DNA of 60,334 nucleotides from Candidatus Sericytochromatia bacterium S15B-MN24 CBMW_12 (GCA_002083825.1 DAZV01000018.1:1-60334); one strand, 5' to 3'; counted from the stretch's first letter, positions 44,383-53,850 are shown. Notes: generated by a model not told the origin, from the letters alone. Made by a program: numbers and translations.

Positions 44383-44655
44383 TTAGCGCCGGATTTCGAA
44401 GCGCTCGAACTCACCCGTGGGCTCTTCCCATCGGAGCTCGACGCGCTCCACCCTGGCGGCTGGGGGGCCTTCCCGGCAGAAGGCCAGCCAAAGGTCCAGG
44501 GCCGCAGGATCGCCTTCGGCCAGCGCCTCGACCCGACCGTCGGGCAGGTTTCGAACCCAGCCGACGAGGCCGAGATCGCGGGCGCGGCCCTCGGTGGATT
44601 GCCGGAAGAATACCCCCTGCACCCGACCCGAGACCCAGATGTGGGCTCGCTTCAC
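44383..44655 (-). CDS. acyP: Acylphosphatase
   Basis: A 90-aa alpha/beta enzyme that hydrolyses acyl phosphates. The catalytic Arg18 lies in GRVQGVFFRQST and Asn36 in GWVRNLPDGRVE, with the family motif complete. The GTG at 44655 lies one base after the hydrolase stop, with GGAAG upstream inside that gene's end, so the pair is one operon. Normal length. Confidence 0.94.
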   Translation of the reverse strand: MKRAHIWVSGRVQGVFFRQSTEGRARDLGLVGWVRNLPDGRVEALAEGDPAALDLWLAFCREGPPAARVERVELRWEEPTGEFERFEIRR

Positions 44656-44656
44656 G

Positions 44657-45565
44657 CTAGGCTTCCGTGGGGACGGGGCTTTCGTCGGCGGCTTGCGGCT
44701 TGGCCAGTCGGTCCATCCAGTCGGTGACGACCTTGGTGAACTCCGCACCCTGGACGTCTCCCATCAGGTTATGGCCGGAGCCCACGAAGCGCACCCACTG
44801 CTTGTCCTCTGAGGCCAGGGCCTCGTAAACCTCGCGGGACTGCGGGTTGAGGATGACCCTGTCCTCGCTTCCCACCGTGACCAGCATCGGGCGCGTGATC
44901 GTCGCGGCCACGCGAACGTTGTCCGCGCCCCCGCCCAGGTAGGGGAAGTTGGTGACGGGCATCTGGCTCTGAAGATCGAGCTTTGACTTGGCGATTGCGG
45001 CGGCCTCCGGCGACTCGAAGCAATCCTCGAGCTTGAACTTGTAGGGCACCCGCAGGTGGAAGCCGAAAAGCTGGAAAAGGGGCTTGGCGACATTCTGATA
45101 GACCCCCTGATAGAGGCCGAACTCGAAGGGCTTGGTGGCCTGGCGCAGCTGGGCGGGGGGGGCCACGGCGATGCCGCCGAGGAACTCATCGCCGCGCGCT
45201 GCAAGCATGCGAAGGGTGGAGAAGTTGCCGACGCTGAAGCCCAGCACGAAGAGGCGCTTGGAATCGATGTCGGGATGGCCCTTCAGGGCCTTGACCGCAC
45301 GGGAAAGGTCGTCGAGGTGGGTTTCCTCGGTGTAGTAGCCGCGTTCCCCCTCGCTCGCGCCGTGTCCGCTGAAGTCGAAGGTCAGGACCGCATAGCCGGC
45401 CTGGTTGAGGCGCTCGGGGAAGTCCATGAACTCTTCCTTGAGCGCGAGGTAGCCGTGAGCCAGGACGACAGCGGGATACGGGGCCTTACCCCGGGCGGAG
45501 TCGGGGACATAGAGTTTTGCGGCCAGGGCGGCGGCGCCGGGAAGCTTCAGGTCGACGATGGACAT
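44657..45565 (-). CDS. Alpha/beta hydrolase (esterase/lipase-like)
   Basis: A 302-aa serine hydrolase. Oxyanion region VLAHGYLALKEEF, nucleophile Ser111 in GFSVGNF (a variant of GxSxG), acid Asp in VGSEDRVIL and the His in GSGHNLMGD. No signal peptide. The sequence resembles dienelactone-hydrolase-like or YqiA/FrsA-type enzymes; the substrate is unknown. GAGGAGG lies just before the ATG. It precedes acyP by one base and is 33 nt after the UbiB gene on the same strand. Confidence 0.88.
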   Translation of the reverse strand: MSIVDLKLPGAAALAAKLYVPDSARGKAPYPAVVLAHGYLALKEEFMDFPERLNQAGYAVLTFDFSGHGASEGERGYYTEETHLDDLSRAVKALKGHPDIDSKRLFVLGFSVGNFSTLRMLAARGDEFLGGIAVAPPAQLRQATKPFEFGLYQGVYQNVAKPLFQLFGFHLRVPYKFKLEDCFESPEAAAIAKSKLDLQSQMPVTNFPYLGGGADNVRVAATITRPMLVTVGSEDRVILNPQSREVYEALASEDKQWVRFVGSGHNLMGDVQGAEFTKVVTDWMDRLAKPQAADESPVPTEA

Positions 45566-45598
45566 GGGAATCCTCCTCTATAGTCGCAGATACTGATT

Positions 45599-47428
45599 CT
45601 ACTTGAGCTGTCCGGATCGCAGGATGGAGATGAGGAGCCAGAAGCCGAGAATGCCGCTGAGCAGGAAGGTGAAGAAGCTGAAGGCGTGGAAGCCCAGGAT
45701 ATGCGGGCCCGATTGAATGGGCGCGATGAGGGCGGCACCCAGGATGAGGCCCGTGGTCAGCAGGCTGAAGGCCAGCTTGTTGCCGATGACCGTGAGGGTG
45801 CGCTCCAGGCGGGCCATGTTGCGAACCTCGTACTCGATTCGCAACTGGCCGGAATTGACGGCCGTGAGCAGGTCGTCGATGCGGCGGGGGGTCTTCAGCA
45901 GGACGTTTTTCCAGTCCATCGCGATGCGCATCATGTCCTGCGGGGTCATCATCGCGGTGAACTGGCGCTGGACCATGGTGCGGATGAAGGGTTCCGCGAC
46001 GTTGATCAGCATGTAGTCCTTGTCGAGCTGACGGCAGATGCCTTCGGTGGTGACGAGGACGCGGGCGATCAGCAGGAACGAGGTCGGCATGCGGACCTTG
46101 TACTGGATCATGAGATCCATGACTCGCTGCAAAAGACGTCCGATCTGCACTTCGCCGGACGGCTTGCCCAGGAACTCGCGCAGGAGGTGGTCGAGTTCGA
46201 TGGTGAGGCGCTGTTTGTCGAGGGGGGCCTGGGGATGGCCGTATTCGAGCATGCGGTCGGTGGCGCGGGCGGCGTCGAACTGGATCATGGCGAGCAGGAA
46301 GTCGATCAGGATTTCGCGCGAGCGCGGGTCGAGCCGCCCGACCATGCCGAAGTCGATCAGGACGAGGGTGGGCATGGACTGGAGGTCGCCTTCGCGGAAC
46401 TGGAACATGACGTTGCCGGGGTGGGGGTCGGCATGGAAGAACCCGTCGACGAAGATCTGGCGCAGGAAGGCCACGGTCAAGTTCTGGGCGATGCGCTGCC
46501 GCTGGGGCAAAGTCAAGTCGATGAGCGGGCCTTCGCCGTTCCGGCGGGGGAAGAGGGCGGAAACCTTGGCTCCGTGCATGAACTCGATGGCCATGACGCG
46601 GCGGGTGGTGAACTCCCAGAAGACGGTGGGGGTTCGGACCAGGGAGCCGTAGTCACGGTGGAGGTTTCGGCCGATGGCCTCGGTATTGGCGGCTTCGAGG
46701 GTGAAGTCGGTTTCGTTGCGGATGACGTTGGAGAATTCTTCGGCGAGGCCGGAGACGTTGTTCCAGCGGCCCCAGTTGGTCCGGGAGGTGATGAGGCGGG
46801 CAAAGTCCAGGAGGACGGCGATGTCGGCCTCGATGACATGCTCGATCCCGGGGCGCAGGACCTTGATGATGAGGGGATTCAGTTCACCCTTGTCGTCCAG
46901 GAACTTGGCCTTGTAGACCTGTCCGAGCGAGCCGGCCGCGAGGGGGATGGTATCGAACTCGGGGAAGATGTCGAAGACGGTTCGGGCTGGAACGGCGTGT
47001 CGGGAGTTGTACTCGCTGAGGATGACGGCTTCCATCTCGGTCCAGGGGGCGGGTGTGACCTGTTCCTGGAGCTTGGTGAGCTCGTCGATATAGGGTTGGG
47101 GGAGGAGGTCGGCGCGGGTCGAAAGGACCTGTCCGAGCTTGACGAAGGTGGGCCCGAGTTCCTCGAGGATCTGGCGCAGGACGCTGGGCAGGGGGAGAAT
47201 CAGCTCGAGGTCGGGGTCGTCGGTTTCGGCTTCTTGGCGGAGAAAGGAGGAGACGGCGAGTTTCTGTCGCAGGCCGGGCGGCACGAAGTCGAAGAGGCTG
47301 AGCTTGAAGATGAGGGCATCCCAGCCGTACTTCAAGAGGATCGAGGCTATCTCGACCCGGCGCTGGTGGGGGGTGGGGGGCGCGATAGGAATGCGGCCCT
47401 TTCCCGATGGGGTTTCAGCGATGCTCAT
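45599..47428 (-). CDS. ABC1/UbiB family atypical kinase
   Basis: A 609-aa membrane-bound protein kinase-like protein. The hallmark KxGQ is at K97-L-G-Q100 (FVKLGQVLSTRADLLP), followed by the Ala-rich nucleotide loop PLAAGSLGQVYKAKF, the catalytic-loop HADPHPGNVMF, and the DFG-like LIDFGMVGRL. Two membrane helices lie at the C-terminus (about 550-605). UbiB proteins help handle isoprenoid quinones through ATPase action; cyanobacteria and plastids carry several. The exact role here is not readable. Confidence 0.92.
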   Translation of the reverse strand: MSIAETPSGKGRIPIAPPTPHQRRVEIASILLKYGWDALIFKLSLFDFVPPGLRQKLAVSSFLRQEAETDDPDLELILPLPSVLRQILEELGPTFVKLGQVLSTRADLLPQPYIDELTKLQEQVTPAPWTEMEAVILSEYNSRHAVPARTVFDIFPEFDTIPLAAGSLGQVYKAKFLDDKGELNPLIIKVLRPGIEHVIEADIAVLLDFARLITSRTNWGRWNNVSGLAEEFSNVIRNETDFTLEAANTEAIGRNLHRDYGSLVRTPTVFWEFTTRRVMAIEFMHGAKVSALFPRRNGEGPLIDLTLPQRQRIAQNLTVAFLRQIFVDGFFHADPHPGNVMFQFREGDLQSMPTLVLIDFGMVGRLDPRSREILIDFLLAMIQFDAARATDRMLEYGHPQAPLDKQRLTIELDHLLREFLGKPSGEVQIGRLLQRVMDLMIQYKVRMPTSFLLIARVLVTTEGICRQLDKDYMLINVAEPFIRTMVQRQFTAMMTPQDMMRIAMDWKNVLLKTPRRIDDLLTAVNSGQLRIEYEVRNMARLERTLTVIGNKLAFSLLTTGLILGAALIAPIQSGPHILGFHAFSFFTFLLSGILGFWLLISILRSGQLK

Positions 47429-47467
47429 GAGAACCTGTGATCGAACTGGCCGGACGTCGGTTTAAGT

Positions 47468-48481
47468 TTACCAGGCCATCACGTTCTCGGCAAAGCGCGC
47501 GTTATCGGAGGCTTTCCACTGGGGGGAAGCGTCGCTTCCGTTTTGGTCGGAGAAAAGGGAGGAGTCGGCGATCGCGATGAGTTGGCTGCGACCCAGGGGC
47601 CCCAGGGCGGCCATGGTCTGGGGCCCGACGTCCCAGCGCAGGATGCGGATGGCGGAGGACTCGGAAGTGAGGATCGGTTGAGCGGCGGCCTCCAGGGTGA
47701 GAACGCCGGAAGTGAAGACGGTCACGCCGGTGGTGATCCCCGAAGCGAGGGGGGCGGGGGCGACGGACTTGATGGCCAGCCAGGACTGGGGTTGTCCGCC
47801 GCTGCCGTAGATCCGGACCTGGCCGGAATCGAAGGAGATGCCGGCCTTGCTGGAGAGGGAGGTGAGGGCGGCGAGATCGACCCCGTCGAAGCCTCCCCAC
47901 TCGCCGAGTAGGACGAGCTTGGTGCCGGCGTAGGCGGCGCGCATGTACTGGGTGTAGGCGGCATCGTCGAAGAACGAGGGGCAAGCGAGCACGATGACGT
48001 CGGCATCCTCGGGCAGGGAGCCGGCGGTGAGGGTGGCGACCTCGAAGCCACGGTTGACCAGGTGACTCTTGATCCCCTCCATGGGGACGGGGGTCGAGTA
48101 GCGTTCGTCCCAGATGACCTTGAGGGGGGCGTTACGCTTGGCGAGGGTGACCGAGCCCGTGTGGGAATCGACCTCGAGGCGGCCGTAGCCGGTCTTTTGA
48201 ACCCAGACGCGGCTGCCGGCGTCCTTGAGCTGGACGCGACCCTCGGCGTCGGCGATCGCCCCGCGCCCCCCCGAGGAGGCAACCGCCCCCGGCAGCGGCA
48301 GGCCCGACTGATCCGTGATCACGGCGCTGAACGTGACTCCCGGAAAGGGGTTCCAGCCGCAGCCGGCTAGCGACAAAGCGAGCATGAGCCCCGTCAGCCA
48401 TCGCGCCGCGGGCGCTTCCTCACGACGGGAGAAGGCTCGGAAAAGGCGCCCGCCGCTCGCACGCATCTTATTGAGCATCAT
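47468..48481 (-). CDS. Lipoprotein with beta-sandwich and GATase-like (IFT52/DUF4350-like) domain
   Basis: A 337-aa lipoprotein with lipobox SLAGC (Cys near residue 41, after a basic N-terminus). Residues 45-110 form a carboxypeptidase-regulatory-like beta domain (ITDQSGLPLPGAVASSGGRGAIADAEGRVQL). Residues 120-330 have the fold pattern of GATase-like domains (VIWDERYSTPVPMEGI, EDADVIVLACPSFFDD, GTKLVLLGEWGG), which bind ligands or partners without catalysis. The ATG at 48481 is inside the subtilase gene's end (14-nt overlap), with AAGGGGGG upstream, so the two are expressed together. Confidence 0.82.
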   Translation of the reverse strand: MMLNKMRASGGRLFRAFSRREEAPAARWLTGLMLALSLAGCGWNPFPGVTFSAVITDQSGLPLPGAVASSGGRGAIADAEGRVQLKDAGSRVWVQKTGYGRLEVDSHTGSVTLAKRNAPLKVIWDERYSTPVPMEGIKSHLVNRGFEVATLTAGSLPEDADVIVLACPSFFDDAAYTQYMRAAYAGTKLVLLGEWGGFDGVDLAALTSLSSKAGISFDSGQVRIYGSGGQPQSWLAIKSVAPAPLASGITTGVTVFTSGVLTLEAAAQPILTSESSAIRILRWDVGPQTMAALGPLGRSQLIAIADSSLFSDQNGSDASPQWKASDNARFAENVMAW

Positions 48482-49622
48482 GAGCCCCCTTGGCCAAGGC
48501 CTGCTTGACGTTGAGACGCCCGAGGCCGAAGTAAGGATCCGGCCCCACCGGCCCGAGGTCATCCGCCGTCGCCTGCAGGCGGGTGCGCACCTGCTCCGCC
48601 GTGAGGCGGTTATCCATGGCGAAGAGCAGCGCTGCCGTCGCCGTCACGTGCGGTGCGGCCATCGAGGTCCCCACCATGCCCCCGTAGGCATGCGCCGCGC
48701 CGACCCCCTTCTTGAAGTCGGCGGCGGTGAGGTAGGTCGGCCAGGCGCTCATCACCGACTCCGAACCGTCGCCCCCCGGTGCCGATATGGCAAGCTCCGG
48801 GCCCCGGTTGGAATAGGAGGCCAGCTGATCCTTGATCGTCGTGGCCCCCACCGCGAGACTGACCCGCTCCGCGGCGGGGTAGTCCACCCCCCGCTCCCGG
48901 TTGCCGGCGGCCACCACCACCAGGACATCCTGGCTGAGGGCGTAACGAATGGCCTCCTCGAGCACGGACGAGGAGGTCTTCCCCCCCACGCTCAGATTGA
49001 TCACCCTAACCCTAAGCCCCGGCCTGGCGGGATCCCGATAGTCCACCGCCGCTCTCACCCCCCGTGCGATGGTCCGATCGTCGCCCACTCCCGAGTTCCC
49101 GATGGCCTTCACCGGCAATATCGGGCAGTTGGCGCTTCCCAGCACTCCGGCCATGATCCCCGCGATATGCGTCCCATGGCCGTTGCCGTCCTTGCCCCGG
49201 AAGTTGACCCGCCCGTCGTAGCTATCGTCGCCCACCATGTCCTGAAGCGGAAGAAGCCGTCCCGCCAGATCCGGGTGACGCGGATCCACCCCCGTATCCA
49301 CCACCGCCGCGGCCACCTGGGCCGCGTCCGGATACGCCCCCTGCGTGATCACGCCGATCTGAAGCATGTTCCAGTCGGCCCCGCTGCCGGCGCTCGACGC
49401 CACCACCACGTACTCGGCCTGGATGCGATACGCGTCAGCCGCCGGAAACTCCATGGCATGCCAGGTGCAGCCGGATAGCATCGTCATGAGCAGCAAACCG
49501 AGCCCCCCCGATCCTCGCCGCAACCCGGCGGCCTTGAACCAAGCCGAGCGAGTCACCGATCTCGACGGAAAATCCGGACCAGGAGCAAGCAGCATCTCTT
49601 CGGGCAGCATGTCGGCGTTCAT
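48468..49622 (-). CDS. Secreted subtilase (S8) lipoprotein
   Basis: A 384-aa subtilisin-like protease. Catalytic triad: Asp in AVVDTGVDPRHPDL, His in GHGTHIAGI and Ser in GTSMAAPHVTATAALL; the oxyanion Asn is in VVVAAGNRERG. The N-terminus is unusual: about 35 residues precede the hydrophobic stretch GLGLLLMTMLSGC, giving a late lipobox (Cys near residue 52). There is no long inhibitor-type propeptide. The ATG at 49622 follows GGAGG. It overlaps the following lipoprotein gene, a possible partner or substrate. Confidence 0.9.
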   Translation of the reverse strand: MNADMLPEEMLLAPGPDFPSRSVTRSAWFKAAGLRRGSGGLGLLLMTMLSGCTWHAMEFPAADAYRIQAEYVVVASSAGSGADWNMLQIGVITQGAYPDAAQVAAAVVDTGVDPRHPDLAGRLLPLQDMVGDDSYDGRVNFRGKDGNGHGTHIAGIMAGVLGSANCPILPVKAIGNSGVGDDRTIARGVRAAVDYRDPARPGLRVRVINLSVGGKTSSSVLEEAIRYALSQDVLVVVAAGNRERGVDYPAAERVSLAVGATTIKDQLASYSNRGPELAISAPGGDGSESVMSAWPTYLTAADFKKGVGAAHAYGGMVGTSMAAPHVTATAALLFAMDNRLTAEQVRTRLQATADDLGPVGPDPYFGLGRLNVKQALAKGAHDAQ

Positions 49623-49700
49623 GGCGAGCCTCCTTCGATAGGGCCTCCCCAGCATAGGCAGGCCCACGCATGGAAGCGAGTGAAAGGCCGACGAAGGCTC

Positions 49701-49730
49701 TTGTTCACGATGCCCGAACGTGGGTATAGC
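49701..49730 (+). promoter_or_regulatory. Candidate promoter for the Ycf46-like gene
   Basis: TTGTTC (49701-49706), 18-nt spacer, TATAGC (49725-49730), with the start expected near 49737, about 22 nt before the ATG at 49759. Fair match only. Confidence 0.5.
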
Positions 49731-49758
49731 CCCCTGGTACCCAGAAGGAGGTCCCCCC

Positions 49759-51324
49759 ATGGCCGTCGAGAGATCCCGCCCCCTGCGCCGTCGTCACCAG
49801 CAACTCGAAGGCCTCGACGCCTTCATCAAAGCTTGCTACCCGTTGATCGTCGTCACCACTCATGAGGAGCGCCGCTTCCTGACCGGCATGCAGGAGCGCT
49901 ACAGCGCCCGGGGCGTCTACCAGTGGACGTTCACCGGGGGACTCGTGAACCTGACTGACGGCAGGCTCGTCCACCCCGACACCGTCGGCGACCCCCTGGC
50001 CGCACTCAAGACCGTCATGAAGATCCCAAACGGCCTCTTCAACTTCTGCGACCTCCATCCATGGCTGGGAGAACCCCTGACAGCCGAGAGGAACGCCGTC
50101 GTGAGGCTGTTGAGGGACCTCTACCACCAGATCAGGCGCTACCGGGATACCGCAAAGGCCATCCTGCTGCTCTCGCCCGTCCTCGCCATCCCCGCCGAAC
50201 TCGAGAAGGAAATCGTCGTCCTCGATTTCCCCCTCCCGGATCGCGAGGCCCTCGGCCAGCTTCTCGATGAGCACGTCCAGCAGGCCCGACGAACCGCGTC
50301 GACTCACGTCATGATCAATGCCCAGGACAAGGACCTCCTCCTCGAAGCCGCCCTGGGCCTCACCCTGGATGAAGCCGACAACGCCTTCACGGCCGCGATG
50401 CTCGACGACCAGGTCCTTTGCGCCAGCGATATCCACAGGATTCTCGCCGAGAAACAGCTGATCATCCGGAAGTCCGGAACCCTCGACTTCGTTCCCCCCG
50501 AGGAAAGCATGGAATCGCTGGGCGGCCTCTCGAACCTCAAGGAGTGGCTGCGCAAGCGCCGGCGGAGCTTCAGCGCCGAAGCCCGAGAATTCGGACTTCC
50601 GCAGCCCAAGGGGCTACTCTTGACCGGCGTCCAGGGCTGCGGCAAGAGCCTGTCAGCCAAGGCGATCGCCCAGGACTGGCAGTTGCCGCTCTTGAGGCTG
50701 GATGTAGGAAAGGTCTTCGGCGGCCTGATAGGCTCCAGCGAAGAGAACATGCGGCGGGCCATCAAGCTCGCCGAGGCCATCAGCCCCTGCGTGCTCTGGG
50801 TGGACGAGATCGAAAAGGGATTCAGCGGGATGCAAGGATCCGGCGCATCGGACGGCGGAACGTCGATGCGGGTCTTCGGAACATTCATCACCTGGCTGCA
50901 GGAGAAGCGGTCCAACGTCTTCGTGGTGGCGACCGCCAACCAGATCGAGAGTCTGCCTCCGGAGCTGCTGCGCAAAGGGCGCTTCGACGAGATCTTCTTC
51001 ATCGATCTGCCGACGACACCCGAGCGACAGAGCATCTTCGGGATTCACCTGGCCAAGCGTCGGCGAGATCCCAGACTCTTCGACCTCTCGTCGCTGGCTC
51101 GCGAGAGCGAGGGCTTCAGCGGGGCCGAAATCGAGCAGGTGATCGTCGCGGGACTGTTCGAGGCGTTCGACGGTGGGGTGGAGCTGAACATGGGCCATGT
51201 CCTGGCGGCGATTCGCGAGACGGTGCCGCTGTCGGTGACGATGAAGGAGGGAGTGGCGCGCATCCGGAACTGGGCGAGCACGCGAGCGGTAGGCGCGTCG
51301 AGCGTGCTCGGGAACGGTGCGTGA
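49759..51324 (+). CDS. ycf46: Ycf46-like AAA+ ATPase
   Basis: A 521-aa AAA+ ATPase. The N-terminal third ([26 protein letters not shown], then [34 protein letters not shown]) matches the Ycf46 family found in plastids and cyanobacteria. The AAA module has Walker A GVQGCGKS (residues 291-298), Walker [13 protein letters not shown], a sensor-1 Asn in [14 protein letters not shown] and an arginine-finger region [23 protein letters not shown] lies 6 nt before the ATG. The function of Ycf46 is poorly known; a role in CO2/HCO3- use has been proposed in cyanobacteria. This host seems to lack photosynthesis genes in view, so another role is likely. Confidence 0.9.
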   Translation: MAVERSRPLRRRHQQLEGLDAFIKACYPLIVVTTHEERRFLTGMQERYSARGVYQWTFTGGLVNLTDGRLVHPDTVGDPLAALKTVMKIPNGLFNFCDLHPWLGEPLTAERNAVVRLLRDLYHQIRRYRDTAKAILLLSPVLAIPAELEKEIVVLDFPLPDREALGQLLDEHVQQARRTASTHVMINAQDKDLLLEAALGLTLDEADNAFTAAMLDDQVLCASDIHRILAEKQLIIRKSGTLDFVPPEESMESLGGLSNLKEWLRKRRRSFSAEAREFGLPQPKGLLLTGVQGCGKSLSAKAIAQDWQLPLLRLDVGKVFGGLIGSSEENMRRAIKLAEAISPCVLWVDEIEKGFSGMQGSGASDGGTSMRVFGTFITWLQEKRSNVFVVATANQIESLPPELLRKGRFDEIFFIDLPTTPERQSIFGIHLAKRRRDPRLFDLSSLARESEGFSGAEIEQVIVAGLFEAFDGGVELNMGHVLAAIRETVPLSVTMKEGVARIRNWASTRAVGASSVLGNGA

Positions 51325-51410
51325 GGAGGCTCTCGAGGGAGGCTTTCGGGGGGTTTGAACCGGCTCGGCTCGGTGATGGATCCCACAGCCGCGACGTCGG
51401 AACGACGCTA

Positions 51411-51439
51411 TTGTCATGAATGTCGACGGGTGATATAGT
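51411..51439 (+). promoter_or_regulatory. Sigma70 promoter with extended -10 for the yggS-sepF-proC-yggT cluster
   Basis: TTGTCA (51411-51416), 17-nt spacer, TATAGT (51434-51439), with TGA before the -10. The start near 51446 excludes an upstream in-frame ATG at 51420 and supports the ATG at 51477. Confidence 0.78.
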
Positions 51440-51476
51440 CGGTTGGCAGCTACCACCATACCTGTTTGTTGACGTG

Positions 51477-52196
51477 ATGCCTTCCGACTTGAATGCCAAT
51501 CTGAACACGGTTCGCACCCAAATCGCGGGGGCGGCTGAACGTTCGGGTAGGGATCCTGCGAGCATCCGCCTGGTGGCGGTAACCAAGCAGGTCAGCACGG
51601 ATCGCATCCGCGCCATTCATGCCTTGGGGATCCGAGCGATCGGGGAGAATCGGGTCCAGGAAGCCCTCCGCAAGCAAGCGGAAATGGCGGATCTGGCACT
51701 CGAATGGCACCTGATCGGCCACCTTCAGACCAACAAGGTCAAACAGGTGATCGGAGCCTTCGATCTCATTCACGGAGTGGACTCCGTCAAGCTCGCCCGC
51801 GAACTCGACGCCCGAGCGGCGGCCCAATGGCTGGGGAAATCCCGCCAGGACGTCCTTCTCCAGGTCAACGTCGCCCGCGAAGCGAGTAAACATGGTTTTT
51901 TTCCGGAGGATTTGCTGGCAGCCGCCCAGGAGATCCAGAGCTTGAACCACGTGAACCTCCGTGGCCTGATGACGGTGGCGCCCTACGCGGTGCAACCGGA
52001 GTCGGTAAGAGGGGTGTTCCGGCGGCTGCGGGAGCTTCGAGACGCGTGTCAACGCGCTCTGGGCGACCGCGCGGAGTTGAGCGAACTTTCGATGGGCATG
52101 AGCCAGGACTTTCCTGTCGCCATCGAAGAAGGGGCCACGATCGTCCGGATCGGATCGGCTCTTTTTGGAAGACGGCCGGCAATACAGCAACTTTAG
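51477..52196 (+). CDS. yggS: PLP homeostasis protein (YggS/PROSC family)
   Basis: A 239-aa fold-type III PLP-binding protein. The PLP lysine lies in [14 protein letters not shown], followed by [11 protein letters not shown] and [15 protein letters not shown], and [25 protein letters not shown] at the C-terminus. It buffers pyridoxal phosphate in the cytoplasm and has no enzymatic activity known. I start at 51477 because the promoter lies upstream; no clear ribosome site precedes it. It leads the division-associated cluster yggS-sepF-proC-yggT, an order known from Firmicutes and cyanobacteria. Confidence 0.94.
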   Translation: MPSDLNANLNTVRTQIAGAAERSGRDPASIRLVAVTKQVSTDRIRAIHALGIRAIGENRVQEALRKQAEMADLALEWHLIGHLQTNKVKQVIGAFDLIHGVDSVKLARELDARAAAQWLGKSRQDVLLQVNVAREASKHGFFPEDLLAAAQEIQSLNHVNLRGLMTVAPYAVQPESVRGVFRRLRELRDACQRALGDRAELSELSMGMSQDFPVAIEEGATIVRIGSALFGRRPAIQQL

Positions 52197-52204
52197 GAGG
52201 CATG

Positions 52205-52672
52205 ATGAGCGCCGAGATCTGGAACAAGATGCGGGACTTCGTGGGACTGAACGGTGACCTCGACGAAGGTTACGAAGAGGAAGAGGCGATGGCGAACGAG
52301 CCCAAGAAAGCGACCCGTAACATCGTGGGACTTCCCGGCCCCAACTCCCAGGAGATGGTCGTCCTGGAACCCCGCAGCTTCGACGACGCCCTCGGCATCA
52401 TCGAGAACCTCCGCTCGCGCCGCGCGGTCATCCTCAACCTCAACGGCCTGACCTCCGAGCAGTCACAGCGCCTCGTCGATTTCGTCTCCGGCGCCTGCCA
52501 TGCCCTCGACGGAAACCAGGAGCGGATTGGCGACGCCATCTTCCTGTTCGCCCCCTCCAACGTCAAGATCAACGCCCTCAACGCCGAGCAGTCCTGGATG
52601 CCCAACGCGAATCCCAGCACCTCCACGGCCGCCGCTGCTCCCTCCAAGGATCTCTTCTGGCGCGTTCGCTAA
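52205..52672 (+). CDS. sepF: Cell division protein SepF
   Basis: A 155-aa protein that anchors and aligns FtsZ. The N-terminus has a short amphipathic segment (SAEIWNKMRDFVGL) followed by an acidic run (DLDEGYEEEE). The SepF domain (about 45-130) carries EMVVLEPRSFDDALGIIENLRSRRAVILNLNGLTSEQSQRLVDFVSGACHALDGNQERIGDAIFLFAP, with the Gly-Asn of the dimer interface. The ATG at 52205 is at better spacing from GGAGG than the one 3 nt earlier. Its ribosome site overlaps the yggS stop. Confidence 0.95.
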   Translation: MSAEIWNKMRDFVGLNGDLDEGYEEEEAMANEPKKATRNIVGLPGPNSQEMVVLEPRSFDDALGIIENLRSRRAVILNLNGLTSEQSQRLVDFVSGACHALDGNQERIGDAIFLFAPSNVKINALNAEQSWMPNANPSTSTAAAAPSKDLFWRVR

Positions 52673-52696
52673 AGAGCGCCAAGCAGGAGTCGAAAA

Positions 52697-53512
52697 GTGC
52701 CTGAACAACCCAAGCTCGCCTTCATCGGGGGCGGGACCATGGCGGAGGCCCTGATCAAGGGTCTCCTCAACAAGGGACTCTTCGAGCCCTCGGCGGTGCT
52801 CGTCAGCGACCCGCTGCAGGCACGCCTCGACTTCCTGCACGAGACCTACGGTATCCAAACCACCATGAGCAACCTCCTTGCCGTGGAAGCCGATACCGTG
52901 ATCTTCGCCGTCAAGCCGCCTCAACTTCCGGACGTCCTTCGCGAGGTCGGGCCCCACTGGCGTCCGACCTCCATGGGGCTGTCGATCGTCGCCGGCTTCC
53001 GGCTCGACCAATTCGCGCCCTTCTTTCCGCAGGGAACGCCGCCCCTGGTCCGGGCCATGCCCAATACGCCCTGCGTCGTCGGCGAGGGAATCACGGCGAT
53101 CGCGCCCAATTCCGACGTCGACGCCTCCCAACTCGACCTGGCGCGCGCCATCTTCCGGGCCGTCGGGGAGGTGCTGGAACTCCCCGAGCACTACTTCGAC
53201 GCCGTCACCGGTCTCAGCGGATCCGGGCCCGCATATGTTACCCTGATCATCGAAGCCCTGATCGAGGCCGGCGTCCAGCAAGGATTGCCGCGCCGCATCT
53301 CGCGGGAACTGGTCTGCCAGACCGTGAAGGGGGCTACCATGCTCGTCCAGCAATCGGGCAAGCACCCTGCGGAACTCAAGGACCAGGTCACCACGCCTGC
53401 CGGAACCACCGCCGCCGGGCTGCAAGTGCTCGAAGAATCCGCCATCCGCGCAACGCTTTGTCGTGCGGTTTCGGCGGCCACCGAGCGCTCCAAAGCGCTA
53501 GGGAAGGGGTAA
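52697..53512 (+). CDS. proC: Pyrroline-5-carboxylate reductase
   Basis: A 271-aa NAD(P)H-dependent enzyme for the last step of proline synthesis. The Rossmann loop is FIGGGTMAEALIKGLL, followed by AVKPPQLPDVL, RAMPNTPCVVGEGITAI and, near the C-terminus, the family signature AVTGLSGSGPAYV and the helical domain with VTTPAGTTAAGLQVLEE. Starts at GTG with AGGAG 7 nt upstream. Second enzyme of proline metabolism in the window besides ornithine aminotransferase at 57.5 kb, which makes the same intermediate. Confidence 0.96.
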   Translation: MPEQPKLAFIGGGTMAEALIKGLLNKGLFEPSAVLVSDPLQARLDFLHETYGIQTTMSNLLAVEADTVIFAVKPPQLPDVLREVGPHWRPTSMGLSIVAGFRLDQFAPFFPQGTPPLVRAMPNTPCVVGEGITAIAPNSDVDASQLDLARAIFRAVGEVLELPEHYFDAVTGLSGSGPAYVTLIIEALIEAGVQQGLPRRISRELVCQTVKGATMLVQQSGKHPAELKDQVTTPAGTTAAGLQVLEESAIRATLCRAVSAATERSKALGKG

Positions 53513-53519
53513 CTCGTCA

Positions 53520-53795
53520 ATGGTATTCATCGTTCAAATTCTCAACAGCATGTTCAGCCTGTGGTCCTTGCTGCTTCTGGTCTGGATCATCCTCTCCTGG
53601 ATTCCCCAGATCCCCCGCCACCATCCCGCGGTCCAACTGGTCGGACGCGTCATCGAACCCACCGTCGCCCCGTTCCGGCGCGTCCTGCCCATGTCGATCG
53701 GCATCGACCTCAGCCCGATGATCGCCTACTTCGTCTACAAGATCGCCATCGGACTGATCGCCGGCATCCTCCTGGGAGCTGATCGCGCCCTCTAG
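53520..53795 (+). CDS. yggT: YggT family membrane protein
   Basis: A 91-aa protein with two membrane helices (about 5-25 and 65-88) and the family's WIILSWIPQIPRHHPAVQLVGRVIEPTVAPFRRVLP, where the proline-rich stretch lies between helices. YggT (YlmG) proteins affect cell division and thylakoid or nucleoid organisation in other bacteria and plastids. It follows proC by 7 nt with AAGGGG upstream and ends the cluster. Confidence 0.93.
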   Translation: MVFIVQILNSMFSLWSLLLLVWIILSWIPQIPRHHPAVQLVGRVIEPTVAPFRRVLPMSIGIDLSPMIAYFVYKIAIGLIAGILLGADRAL

Positions 53796-53820
53796 CCGTT
53801 CATCTCGCCTGGTAGAACCC

Positions 53821-53850
53821 CCTAACCCCTGCTAAACTAGGGGGGTTAGG
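53821..53850. terminator. Nine-bp hairpin after yggT, containing a -10-like element in its loop
   Basis: CCTAACCCC (53821-53829) and GGGGTTAGG (53842-53850) with a 12-nt loop that begins TGCTAAACT, an extended -10-like string. No T-run follows. It may terminate yggT or be part of the promoter of the oxidase gene at 53898. Confidence 0.45.

Noticed and set aside
51420..51476. Earlier start of yggS at 51420
   Set aside because: It lies upstream of the predicted transcription start of a good promoter (51411-51439).
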